From Grammothele lineata (lineage: Eukaryota; Basidiomycota; Agaricomycetes; Polyporales; Polyporaceae), in NCBI GenBank assembly GCA_002150815.3, contig NDFF03000320.1:186001-250000 (forward strand): DNA of 64,000 nucleotides, read 5' to 3'. Shown piece by piece: positions 34,401 through 47,592 of this stretch. The stretch's first letter is position 1. Every line of letters starts with the position of its first letter. Under the pieces are notes generated by a model that was not told the DNA's origin, did not search any database, and worked only from the letters and a program-made list of their open reading frames with translations. The position numbers and the translations under genes are program-made.

Positions 34401-36309
34401 GAGCGGCGGCTGCGGAGAGCCGGTAGGGGGTGAACGAGGGACAATCGGCGGCGAATGAGCGATTGAAGGGAAAGACTGGGCCACGGAAGGTGAGGACTGA
34501 GTGATCGACGGTGCACTGGCGGGTGGAGTTGCAGGAACATCTGCATACGTCCTGGGGATTATGGGAACCGGCGACGTAGATGCTGCAGGTGTCTCAACGC
34601 TTGACCTAGAGCGCGATCGAGGCGGTGACTTAGGAGGCGGAGTAGGAGGGACCGTAGAGGATTGCTCTGGTTGCCTCTCACGGTCCATCGCCTCGAGGGC
34701 TAGAGCACTCTGTATGGCCATATCCACGTTCCTGGTCAATGATGACGGTGTGGTGCTGTTCGCCGAGATCGTGGAAGACGGGGCTCGTGGAGGTAAGAGT
34801 GATACGACCGACGTCGGCGCAGGTCGTAGGACGGGATATGTGAGCTGGCTCGCCATCTCTGTCCTCGTCGCGGAAGATCTCGAGCTGACGCTACTGATGC
34901 TGCTGACGCTTGATTTCGCGCCGGACCTCGAGCTCGCGAGCTGCGATAGTTTCGACTTCTTGCCGCCAGTGGTCACGGACGCACTATTCAAGCTCTTCAC
35001 ACTCGGTGCGGTCTTCTCGCCTTTCTCACTCTTCACGTCCTCCGCGGTGGGCCTTCCGGACATCTTCGATGCGTAATCAGGAATGTCAGGCATGTTCTCC
35101 ATAGGTGGGAGATCGATCACAGTCGGGGGTCGTGAGCTGTCTTCCGAGGACGGAGATGACCAGTTGAACTGCGGAGGTCCCGGCGGAGAGCGGAGTCCCT
35201 CCATTGACAAACGCTGGAGAGCGGAGGATGAAGGTGAAGGAGGGATCTCGTTAGGGTCCGGTGGCATCCTATTGATTCCCAAAGTTTGATGTTCTGGCAT
35301 TCAATCATAATCAGAACGCGATTGGCCACCTGCCGCATCATCGAAATGGCTCACCAAGCATTTGCCCGTAATCCGTCGAAATAGAAGACATAAGTGTTCC
35401 ACGCGATCCGGCCACTTGCGCGTGGTGTATGCCCATGGCCATAGGCAGAGGACCCCAATCTCTACTATCTTCTGTGCGCTCCGTCCGCTCTGAGATGGTA
35501 TACAAGCTTCCGGGACGAGTGGATGCCCTTGTCGTCTCTTGCTCTGAGGACGAAACATAATCGGTGGACGACGTGAGCCGTACAAACGGTACATTGTGTC
35601 GGCCCGAGGCATTATCCGAGGGGGGCGACCAGTCCGCGTAGTCCTCTGGGGGTGGCATAGGAAGGGGCTTCCCGTCTTGGTCGACTACTAGCCGAACAGG
35701 GCAGTAGGTCAGCGCTGAGTCTGCCCGAGCGCTTCAGGTAGGACAGGACTTGCACCTTCTCGCTGCCACAGCGACTCCAGTAGCAAGGGCACCAGCCCAC
35801 GATACCACGGTGATAGTGGGGGAGGTGGCGGCAAGAAAGAAAGGGGAGACAAAATTAAAGTTCACAGTAGCTCACCTTTCCTTTCCCGGGCGGCGAGCCT
35901 ACGCTCTTGCTCCTCTGAAGGATGAATTAGTGAATTGCGTGTAACTTTGACAAGGCAGGTTCTTACCGAGCAAGTATGCCGTGCTCTGCTCAATATCAAA
36001 ATAGTAATGGTACAAAGTTTCCTTGATGTCTGCATCCGGAATGAGGGATGTCTTCTCGTCTCCCAGCATATCACGAATATGCTCGAAGCCATTCATGAGC
36101 TGGTCTGAAAGCTCTATAAGTACCATAATGCACAGAAGTTATGCGCCTACGCACCGTAGTCTTCAGGGCTGAGGTCCTCGTAACCTCCATCGGATATAGC
36201 GTCGTCCTCCAGTTCCTCTTGAACAAATGGTCAGCACGAGCATTATGTGCCATGCTGAATGAAACAAACCATTGATGTTGATGTTACGCACAAAACGGTG
36301 ACGGGACAT
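31427..36309 (-). CDS. HBS1: HBS1-like ribosome-rescue GTPase
   Basis: A large gene for roughly 1,000+ residues. Exon 1 gives [13 protein letters not shown]; then [36 protein letters not shown] and [21 protein letters not shown] form the HBS1 N-terminal domain. A very long Ser/Pro-rich disordered region follows, with [10 protein letters not shown] and [20 protein letters not shown] near its end. The eEF1A-like GTPase comes next: GHVDAGKST (G1, split by an intron), [20 protein letters not shown], then domains 2 and 3, ending AGVVLELLT across a final intron. Hbs1 with Dom34/Pelota splits stalled ribosomes in no-go and non-stop decay. The junction near 33610-33630 needs one extra base to stay in frame (see findings). 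Confidence 0.93.
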
Positions 36310-36531
36310 GTTGAACAGAGTACAAGTGGTGGGATACAGAAAGAAGCGGCGAGCCTGCGGGCTTGCAGCACCGGGATCGAGATGAACTGACGACCCCGGC
36401 GCTCCAGCCCTATCTACGCGCGGCGTGACAGTGTGACGTAGCGCGAGGGGTGACATTCTGCGCCGCGCTGTCGCGCTGAGCAGTCCTCCTTTTGCTCCCA
36501 ACTTCTCGCCGCCGCGCTCCTGTCCTCCGCA
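36310..36531. promoter_or_regulatory. divergent promoter HBS1/RIM1
   Basis: Only 222 bp lie between the opposite start codons of HBS1 and RIM1. The GC-rich sequence includes a palindrome-like ACGCGCGGCGTG run near 36415-36427. No TATA box is evident. Confidence 0.5.
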
Positions 36532-37199
36532 ATGTTCTCCCTCTCTACTGCTCGCGCCGCCCTTTGCGCCCCTTCGCGCGTAAGTACAAGCTCTACCGTT
36601 GCGCTATGCTGCGTCTCATGACGTATCCAACTGCAGGCATTCTCCATGACCTCCGCGCGCTCCGCTGACATGGCGAAGTTGGTCCTTCTCGGCCGCCTTG
36701 GCAAGGATCCTGAAGTTCGCGTCACCAAGAACGACCGAGAGTTTGTCTAGTACGTGATCCTAGTGCTAGCGCGATATCACATTCTGAACGTCATCTCGTC
36801 GTGTCGTCCAGTTACACCGTCGCCACGCAGAACCCGGGGCCCGTGCCGGAAGGTAAGCTGCGCTCCGCCTATCCCCTCGAAAGCTGCTGAACTTGTCGTG
36901 CGGCTCGCAGGTGCCTCCCCCCAAACGACGTGGCACAACATCTTTTCGTTCCACGAGCCCGCGAACAACTACCTGCGAACCTTGAAGCGTGGTTCCCTCG
37001 TCTATGTAGAGGCCAACTTCGAAATCCGTCAACCCAGCCCTGACGCAGATCCTGATTCCCCGGAAGGACAGCGCCAGATCTTCTTGAGGCACGGTACGTG
37101 GGTGCTACTCTACTCGCAAGCAAAACACTGAAAACCCTCCCATCTTCAGAGCGGATCAACGTGCTCCGTAGTCCCAAGGTCCAAACCGACGAGGAGTAG
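36532..37199 (+). CDS. RIM1: mitochondrial single-stranded DNA-binding protein
   Basis: Four exons assemble about 145 residues. The N-terminus MFSLSTARAALCAPSRAFSMTSARS is a typical mitochondrial presequence. The OB fold follows: MAKLVLLGRLGKDPEVR, REFVYYTVATQNPG (joined across an intron after REFV), TTWHNIFSFHEPANNYLRTLKRGSLVYVEANFEIRQ, and a C-terminal ERINVLRSPK. These are SSB/Rim1 signatures. The protein coats single-stranded mtDNA during replication and works with the mitochondrial helicase and polymerase. Lengths and introns are ordinary. Confidence 0.94.
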
Positions 37200-37378
37200 A
37201 TTATGCCTACCATATACCTGATCACTACATATTGCCTATGCTTGTACGCTATCGCCCCACCCCCACTAATCCCTATACTCGGAGTCGTCGTGTGTGTGAT
37301 AGTCGTCGTGGTCGTTATCGTGCAGGCTACGGGATGCCGGGTCACGAACCCATCCCTGCGCGTGAGGAGAGCAACCTA

Positions 37379-38531
37379 CTAGTGAGTCGCTCCGTGCACG
37401 CGAGAATTGGACCGTCTTCGGCGTACCGTGCTGCTTGGAGGGCGTGGCGCGTGCGAATGGCCCGTGTGCTGGTGGGACATCGACATGATCGTCGGAATGG
37501 TACCAGTGCTCATGCTCGTGGTGGCCATACTCGTACCCATGCCTGTACCCGTGCTCATACCCAGCGTGGATGGCGGCGGGGGCGCAGTTGGGTCCCGCCC
37601 GATCTTCTTCAGGTAGTCGCGCACCGCTGTAACGACCAACTGTGTGGGCCTTGTGTTAATACGACCAAGGGGCTCGGAGGAGGGAATGGAGATGCGCACG
37701 TGATGATCGTCCTGACTAGACCCGGAGTAGCATGCTACGATCGCGATCGGACAACAGGGTGCGTTCTAAGGAGCCTTGCCTCAGCCATCGACGTGTTCAC
37801 CTGCACGTAAACATTAGAAGATGACTTCTCACCTCAAGCCATATAGGGAATGCTGCAATCCCGTGCGTCAGGTGTGGATAGACGCATGCAACGGAACAAC
37901 ACTCACCTCCACCACTGATTTTGTAGTCGGACTGGATACCCAACTGTCTCTGTGTCTTGCCCATAGCGTTCATGCCCTTCTCCACGTACCAGCTCGAGTG
38001 TCCCGTCCGGCGCACGACAGACATCATGCCCTAACATCCGATCAGCAACGCTGGACAAGCGGTCCACACAACTCCCCTCCCCCGCCGAAATCTCCATGCC
38101 TAGCAGAACCCTTGAGCCCCACCCGGCCTGCCATGACGCATTTACCCTGCTGTTGACAACCAGGACGGTCTGGCACTCGTTGGATATATGCAACGCGCCT
38201 GCCGACGGTGCAACACTACCGTAAGAACACGTACCTCCAGTGTCGCCCAGCTGTCGAGGCTGACGTCTCCTGCACCATCCATGCCACCGAGGTTTCCGAC
38301 AGTGCAGGAGAAAAGGGTGTGTCCAGCAATGGTTTGGATGGAAATGACCATACCGCGCACTTTGACGTGACGTGACGACGCGCGAAAGCGTTTGCGGAGG
38401 GAGAGGCCTAGCATGACAGCTGCATCGGAGTCGAAGGATGGGAAGCGGTATATGGCCTCCTCGTTGAGGGCTTGGGTCGCGAGCTCGGCTTCGCTGGGGG
38501 GCATTGGACCGGTGTTGAAGCCGTTGAACAT
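37379..38531 (-). CDS. HbpS-like / UPF0303 (YBR137W-type) protein with odd C-terminal tail
   Basis: Several exons give a heme-degrading-domain (HbpS-like, UPF0303) protein. N-terminal MFNGFNTGPMPPSEAELATQ, then FPSFDSDAAVMLGLSLRKRF, GHTLFSCTVG, DSWATLEGMMSVVRRTGHSSWY, GGAFPIWLE joined by introns to NAPCCPIAIVACYSGSSQDDHH, and LVVTAVRDYLKKIG. Yeast YBR137W is a small protein linked to the GET pathway/ribosome; the enzymatic role in fungi is unsettled. After KKIGRDPTAPPPPS the frame reads a Met/Ser/Thr-rich tail. The alternative frame reads a His-rich tail and stays open to 37266 (see findings), so the true 3' end is uncertain. Confidence 0.82.
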
Positions 38532-39217
38532 GGCGGGCGCTGAGGCAGAGGCTCGATGTGAAGAGAGTCAAGGGAGAGCGGCGTGTTGGAGGTAGAGCGG
38601 ATCGATGGTGTGGACAATGAGAACAAGGGATGGAAAAGGCGTCAAGAGAAGTCGTCGAAGGTTGTTTGAATAGTTGTTGTGGCTCATATGTGGCCTCCAG
38701 AGAAGCCGGGCACGAGGGAAGGTGCCGTGCGTCAGGCGAACGGCGAACATGAGGCTCAGACCAGTTGTTCTATTGGGCAGTTTGATCCTTTCGTCTCCTC
38801 TCTCCTTTGGGGCTCTACCCCGTGCACTCTCGGCGAATAAGCATTGCAATCATCCCCAAGGGATTTGCGCGAGGACGATCGTTTGGGCGAAGATGGAAGG
38901 GGCGCGAAGTGACCCGCTCTTGACAGGCGTTTCCCATCGACCATGACGTTTATGACTGCGTCGCCGGCCCGGAGTTGCCTTCGACAGAGGTACGGCCACG
39001 TGCGTGGCGCCTGAGGTGTTTGACTTCGAGCAGAACGCGGTTCAGAGCTCGGTCTGGCCGCCGTCTCCCCGCCACAGACCTTTCCCCCTTCCCCTCTCCG
39101 CCTCTCGTTCCTCCTCTTTGCGCCCGTCTATCCCGCATCAGTCTCGCGGCTGCTTCATTTTGTACCACCACCTCAAGCTCTCCATTCTTCTCTCGGCACC
39201 GACGTCCTGCCGCCATC
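38532..39217. promoter_or_regulatory. divergent intergenic region
   Basis: A 686-bp region between the UPF0303-like and ALE1 start codons. Pyrimidine-rich sequence precedes ALE1 (39060-39200). No gene is seen. Confidence 0.5.
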
Positions 39218-41301
39218 ATGGACGCACTCTTCGAGCCCATTGCAGATGCTACAGGCGGGTCTATCGACCAAATCAAAGTGCGTGCCCACCCATGTCAGTG
39301 CTAAAAGCTAACCAACTTGCCGTCTCAGTTGATTACCTGCCTGCTTCTTTCCTATCCCCTCGGCAGCGTCTATATCCGGATACCTACGTCACATCCTGAA
39401 CTCAAGCACATATTCAGCATCATAGTCACCTTCTTCTACCTCATCCCTATGTTGTCATTATGGGGCGGCACGATACAACTACTTGGGAGTGTCATCGGGA
39501 CATACTTCATTGCGAAGAGGAACGAGACCAAGATGATGCCTTGGCTCGTCTTGATGTGAGTAGTCTGTCAGCTAATGACATGTACTATATTGTTGCTCAT
39601 ACCCTATGTTTCGCGTCAAGTTTCACCATGGCTCATCTGACGATCAAGTGAGCACCTTTGGATCGCATGCATACGCTTGTTCACACTTTGCGCAGCCATA
39701 TAATCCGAACATTCGACGAAAGCGGCTACGAAACCATCGAGATCTCGGGACCCCAGATGGTCCTTACCATGAAACTTACTACCTTCGCTTGGAATGTTTG
39801 GGATGGAAGGCGCCCGGCAGAGGTACGTCTGCTCATCTTGATACTGCGGGCAGGCAACCAACACATACCCTAGGATTTGGACAAGTGGCAGACGGCACAG
39901 CGTGTCACAGAATTTCCCTCATTGCTAGAGTTCCTCGGATATGCGTACGTACTGTATTACATTTCTACGATCGGATGCATATTGAACATGTTCAAGGTTC
40001 TACTTCCCAGGCTTCCTGGTTGGCCCCTACCTTACCTACAACGAGTACCAGGCCCTAGTCACCGGCTCACTGTACCAAGACGCCGAGAAACGTGAACTGA
40101 ATGTTGTAAATGAAACCAACCACCTATCTCAGCGTCTTGTGCCCCACGGCCGCAAACGGGTGGCGTACAGGAAGATGTTCACCGGACTTGTGTTCCTGGT
40201 GCTTTTCATTCTGTTCTACCCCGAGTTCAATTTTCAGCTGGCTGTTACGGATGAGTTCGAGGCGAGGCATCTGATTTCCCGGTAGGTCTATCCTCTCCAC
40301 CCTCTCCCAGAGCGTGCGAGCAAACGTCTAACATTGTCCAGGATCCTCTTCCTCCAGTTCTGTGGATTCTTCGAGAGAACAAAGTACTATGCCATCTGGA
40401 CCCTGACAGAGGTTAGTCTCACAACCGGTTGGGACGAACGGCCATTCACTTCCTTTACAGGGAGCTTCGATCCAGACGGGCCTTGGATTCACTGGGTACT
40501 CAGAGAGCGGTCGTACCAAGTGGGAGGGCGCAGCGAACGTTGACGTCTGGAATATTGAGTTCCCTGAGAATATGAAGGTGTACACAGATTCTTGGAACAT
40601 GAAGACGAACGTGTGGCTACGGGAATGCGTGTACAAGCGCGTCACTCCCAAGGGCAAGAAACCCGGCTTCCGGAGTAGTCTGGCGACCTTCGCGACGAGC
40701 GCGTTCTGGGTACGTTGTCGCTCCTCTTTCGCGGTCCCAATGACTTATGGCCTTGTGCTTCCAGCATGGTATTGCTCCAGGCTACTACCTGGCATTTTTC
40801 TTCTTCGCCTTCGTCCAGACCTCGGCCCGCCTCGCGAGGTCATACATCCGCCCTATCCTCCTTCCCGCAAACTATGTTTGGGTGCGCGGCGGGCCCCCAC
40901 CACCCCTGACGCGGGCAAAGATGGCATACGACTATCTCGGCATGTTCGCGACGGTGATGCTCACCAACTACGGCGCGGTACCATTCATGCTGCTCACGAT
41001 CGACGACTCGTTCGTCGCGTGGAACAACGTGATGTGGTACGGGCACTTCTTCATCGCCGGTGCTCTCGCCTTTTTCTACATGGGTGGCATCACGCTCCTT
41101 GTGCAGCTGCAAGCGGTGCGTATCAAGCGGGCGGCGTATCAGAAGGAGCGCGACGAGATCAATATGAACGTCAGGTCCCCACCAAGCACGCCCGGGCGCC
41201 AGCCCACGCTCCCGCCCGTGGACGAGGCGGCCCAGGAGCTGGAGAAGGAGCTGGAGAAGGAGTTCAGGAAGGTGAACGGTAAGGGGAAGGGGAAGAAATG
41301 A
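39218..41301 (+). CDS. ALE1: lysophospholipid acyltransferase, MBOAT family
   Basis: A multi-exon membrane enzyme of about 540 residues. It starts MDALFEPIADATGGSIDQIK and has many hydrophobic helices (HIFSIIVTFFYLIPMLSLWG, FTGLVFLVLFILFYPEF). Family blocks: FPSLLEFLGYAFYFPGFLVGP, NMKTNVWLRECVYKRV containing the conserved Asn, and SAFWHGIAPGYYLAFFFF containing the catalytic His of MBOAT enzymes. The C-terminal tail is Lys/Glu-rich, ending GKGKGKK, compatible with ER retention. Yeast Ale1 (Slc4/Lpt1) acylates lysophosphatidylcholine, lysophosphatidylethanolamine and other lysophospholipids in the ER (Lands cycle). All main domains are present. Confidence 0.95.
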
Positions 41302-41700
41302 ATCAAGCTCGGGCTATTGTGCGTTTGTGCTTACGCTTTGGGATTGGTTTAGCTCTACACTTATGGCTCGCTCGAGTAGACACTGCTGCTAAATTCGTGC
41401 ATATGTTTGTTGTTCTGTGCCTTTGACGATCCATGAAATACCATTACTTTTCTCATCTGTTGTAAACCTTGACTGTGACTAATTGTATGCAACGTGCGCT
41501 CGATTGTGTATTCGGAGGGCTACTGCCTCCTGGATGTTGCTGTTCTGGGAGATAGAGCACAAGCGCTTGTCCGCGCTTGTCGCTTGTTTCTCGCCGCCAC
41601 TTTTGGGCTCACACATACTCTCGTTCCCTCACTCACTCCTGTCGACACCGGGAAACCATACGGGCCTTTCTTAACCTCCAAGTTTACGCTCCCAAAACCC
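41302..41700 (+). other. ALE1 3' region and TAF9 promoter
   Basis: A 399-bp tandem spacer without an additional gene. Pyrimidine-rich sequence precedes the TAF9 ATG. Confidence 0.5.
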
Positions 41701-42627
41701 ATGTCGCGCGCCTCCGTCGCGGACTCTATCCCGCCCAGCGCACGCGCGATCGCGCTGCTGCTCGCGTCAACACCGACGGTGCAGGACGCGCAGCCGGGCG
41801 TACTGCACCAGCTGCTCGAGTTCTCGAACCGGTACACGGCGCAGGTGCTCTCCGACGCGCTCGTCTACGCCGAACACGCGGGCCGCTCGGGCAAAGTCGA
41901 GATGGACGACGTCGTGCTCGCCGTCCAGGCCCGCGTCGGCTGGGAGTTTGGTGGGAGGGTACCGAAGGAGGTGCGTTCCCCTGCTTCCTCTCTTCCCGTT
42001 CGCCCGCCCCAGGTCTAGTACCATATGTACGCCTGGAGCCGGCCAACAGTTGGACAGCGTTGCTCCGTTAGCTGACCACACTTTCCCCGCGCCTCCGTTC
42101 AGTACATGCTTTCGCTCGCGACCCAAACGAACGCAACTCCCCTCCCCTCCGTCCCCGAGGCGTACGGCGTCCGGTTACCCCCGCCCTCCGAGTGCCTCAC
42201 CGCGGTTGACTTCGACCTCACACCGAACAAGCCGCCCCCAGGAGCGCCCTCTTTCGCGGAAGAGGAGATCGAGGAAGTTGAGGAATCCGAGTCGGACGAG
42301 GAGATGGAGTTTCTCCCCCCGCCACACGCGCACTCCGCCGCCCAGGCGCAGCAGCAGATGCAGACGCAGCAGCAGGCACAGCAGAGGGTGCCGCTGCCTC
42401 CTGCGGTCGCCGCGGCGCACACACCCGGGTCGGATGTGGACATGCTCACGCCCGGGGGTGCGGGGGCAGACGCGGAGGGGAGCGAGGCGGAGGAGGACGA
42501 CGGGTTGTTCGCGGGCGGGGACGAGGAAGAGGAAGAGAGCGGAGACGACGCGATGGAGGACGTCACTGCGGGCGGGGCGACGAACGGCATGAAGCGCAAG
42601 CTTGTGGAGGAAGAAGATTACGACTAG
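41701..42627 (+). CDS. TAF9: TFIID/SAGA subunit TAF9
   Basis: Two exons with a 132-nt intron (41971-42102) give 264 residues. The histone fold comes first: PPSARAIALLLASTPTVQDAQPGVLHQLLEFSNRY with TAQVLSDALVYAEHAGR and VEMDDVVLAVQARVGW, matching the TAF9 H3-like fold. The second exon continues YMLSLATQTNATPLPSVPEAYGVRLPP, another TAF9 signature. The C-terminal half is disordered: a Gln-rich run (QAQQQMQTQQQAQQ) and very acidic segments, finishing NGMKRKLVEEEDYD with a basic NLS-like KRK. TAF9 pairs with TAF6 in TFIID and SAGA. Confidence 0.95.
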
Positions 42628-42841
42628 CGTGGCGCGGTGCGGTTTACTATTTTGTGGTCCGAAAGTTTGTTTGATGCTGTCGTTTTGGAGGTCGTGCTGG
42701 GACAGTGTACTCTCTATCCTGTGTATTATAGCGCTTGGGACTAATCTAAGTACATGAAGACAGAAACCCCCTCCGGAAGTATAAGCATAGTGGAGAACTA
42801 AAGAGTCTGTCTCATAATCACGGCCTATGGTGGAGGTAATG

Positions 42842-44503
42842 CTAGATGACCTGGAACCAATGTTGGCCCAGGACAGCAAATAGTACAACGAGCAACGCGA
42901 CAATAAAGAGTAGCCAAGAGCCCCATGCTACGAACAAGCGTCAGTGTATGGTCGAAAGACGTGGGACCGGTAAACTCACATGTGGCTCCCAGGTTCGATG
43001 GGACTGCTACGACACGGACGGTATTATCCGCGCTGCCGGAGACGAGCATATCAGACATGGGGCTAAAGCGGAGTGTGGTGGGTGGGAAGTCATGGGCCTT
43101 GAGAATGGTCAATAGTGGCTATATGCGTAGCACGAGCGTCAGCCGCATGGAAGCAACAAGTCGCACAGCGGACACATACGGCGAGTGTCTGCGAGTCCAG
43201 GATCCCGACAGTAAGATCCGAAGAGCCGAATGCGAGAAGTTTTCCGTCCGGCCTATCGAGGAAAATGGTCAGTGAATGAACAGGACGACGAAGATCCAAA
43301 GTGACGAACGTGATGTCGAAGCAAGTTGCTCCCCGGTCGCCTATCTGGCGAATTTTCGCGACTTTCCATGTTTCGGTGTTCCACTTGCAGACGAAAGCGC
43401 GGCGGGGGGAGGATTTGGCGCGGGTGCGAGGAGGTATTGCGTTGGAGACGGTATAGAGGATGTTCTCGTCCGAAGGATGGTATCTACGGAACCAACCGAG
43501 ATTAAATGGGGACGCACGTTAGTTGGGGGCTGTTACGTACCGTACTGCACGGTAACTACTTCCAGAGTCCTTGCCAGGGAGGGCCGGCCTATCTATGGTA
43601 TTCAGTAGCTCCAGCTCGACAGGTTTTGATTTATTCTTTTCCGAGGGCTCCTCTTGAGGAAGAGAATACACGAGGAGGTTGGCTGTCGTAGCAACAGCCA
43701 TCTACACGGCATTCAGAAGATGGTAGAGTATACACCATAATCCACGTACAGTCTTGGACGAGAAAGTCACGTCGAATACCTCGCCCTTCTCCAGGCGAAT
43801 AGGCGACGCGGCTAGCTCGAGGGAGGGATAGTGCAGGAGTGAAAGCTACCGAGAGAATGATTAACTCCAATGGCACGCAGCTAGCAATGGTCCTCACATC
43901 GTGTGTTCCGCCTGCTGCTAAGAAACTACCATTGGGTGAGAAGACGGTTACTTTCTGAAAGACGTCAAACCTTCAGTATGGAAGATCGCGAAAGGCTATC
44001 GTGACGGACTTACTTGGTAGTCATCATCGGCACCATTGAGTTCAAGCGTACTCCGTGTTTGAGAGTGCGAAACTCTGAAACGCGGGTCAGATTACCCCGC
44101 GCGCGAGGGGAATATAACGCACTTCTTGTCCTTCACGTTATAGACGCGACAATTCTGATTCGGACCGCTCCTGAGCGCGTCTTCAGAGCTGTTTATACCA
44201 CAAGCTATCTCCGTCCTTGACGGATGAGCGGCCATGCTCATGGGGGCATCCTCTCCGCTCGCGAGTTCTAGCTCGTCGAGCAGGTCGAGTGTCTTGTCTC
44301 CTTCGATGTGGTAGAGACGCTGTCCCCGGTTTCCATTCACTAGAAGGTAGCAACAAGCAAAACTGCAGACGTACTAGCTTATTTTTGATTCCCGTCTTAG
44401 ACTGCCCACCCCCACCTCCAAGAACGAGCTCGTTGGGAGAGACGAACGCGGAAGAATATACGGGGAAAGCGGGTAGAGAATGGGCTGTGTGCTTGGTGCG
44501 CAT
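42842..44503 (-). CDS. SEC12: SEC12, Sar1 guanine-nucleotide exchange factor
   Basis: A seven- or eight-exon gene for a WD40 beta-propeller with one C-terminal membrane helix. The N-terminal exon has AFVSPNELVLGGGGGQSKTGIKN: the Gly-rich K loop is typical of Sec12. Later blocks: RLYHIEGDKTLDLLDEL, KVTVFSPNGSFLAAGGTHD, FHPSDENILYTVSNAI, DRPDGKLLAFGSSDLTVGI and HDFPPTTLRFSPMSDMLVSGSADNTVRVV. The last exon encodes WGSWLLFIVALLVVLFAVLGQ as a membrane anchor and stops at 42842. Sec12 sits in the ER membrane and loads Sar1 with GTP to start COPII vesicle formation. It is convergent with TAF9 and divergent from the NIPA gene. Confidence 0.93.
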
Positions 44504-44926
44504 CGTCGTGGACGGCTACGGAAGAGGCACAGGCAACCTGAGCAGCGACGCGAGTACAGCGGGAAGATAGCGGGTAGGAAGCGAGTGAGGCGCGGACGGC
44601 GGGTGGCTGATAGGACGTGTCTGGGACGGGGAGGCCGTCTGGAGTTGCCGGCGCTTGCTGCTGGCTGCTGTCGGTGACGTGCTTGGCGCCTGCATGGCTG
44701 GGATCGGAGACGCGCGGGCCGGGGACGCGCACTGGAGCAGCCGCCTGCAGCCGTTCTTCGGGGTGGCTCCCGGCCGTCGAATGCCTGCTTGTTTCTCCAC
44801 GCCTCTTCTGGGCCCTCCTGCGTCGCCCACCCGCTAACTTATGCTCGCTCTTGTCTGAGGCGCGTCATACTTTCGTGCTTTTTCGCACCGTCCCTCTGGT
44901 CGACGCCCTGCTGCGTATACCCGACC
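44504..44926. promoter_or_regulatory. divergent promoter SEC12/NIPA
   Basis: A 423-bp GC-rich interval between opposite start codons. No TATA box or strong repeat is seen. Confidence 0.5.
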
Positions 44927-47299
<2,373 letters not shown>

Positions 47300-47592
47300 A
47301 GGAGCGAGAGGCGCACGAAGTGTTTGGATATGTGTTGTGCTGCTCGCTTTATACTAACCACCTATATATGCTACATACAATGTACGGAACTATCAATTAA
47401 CTCTCCATCGCTATCTAAACGGATATGTTGTGTGCCATCCGACGTTGGACGTATGAATCCGTACGTGTCCGGTAACAGGAAATATAGGGCCATTTCAACT
47501 CGCCTTCAGACATCAAGAGACATACTCGTGGACGTCTTCCATGCTCACAGTCCGAGTTGCTAGAAACATTCATGAGCATTGGAAGGAGTACA

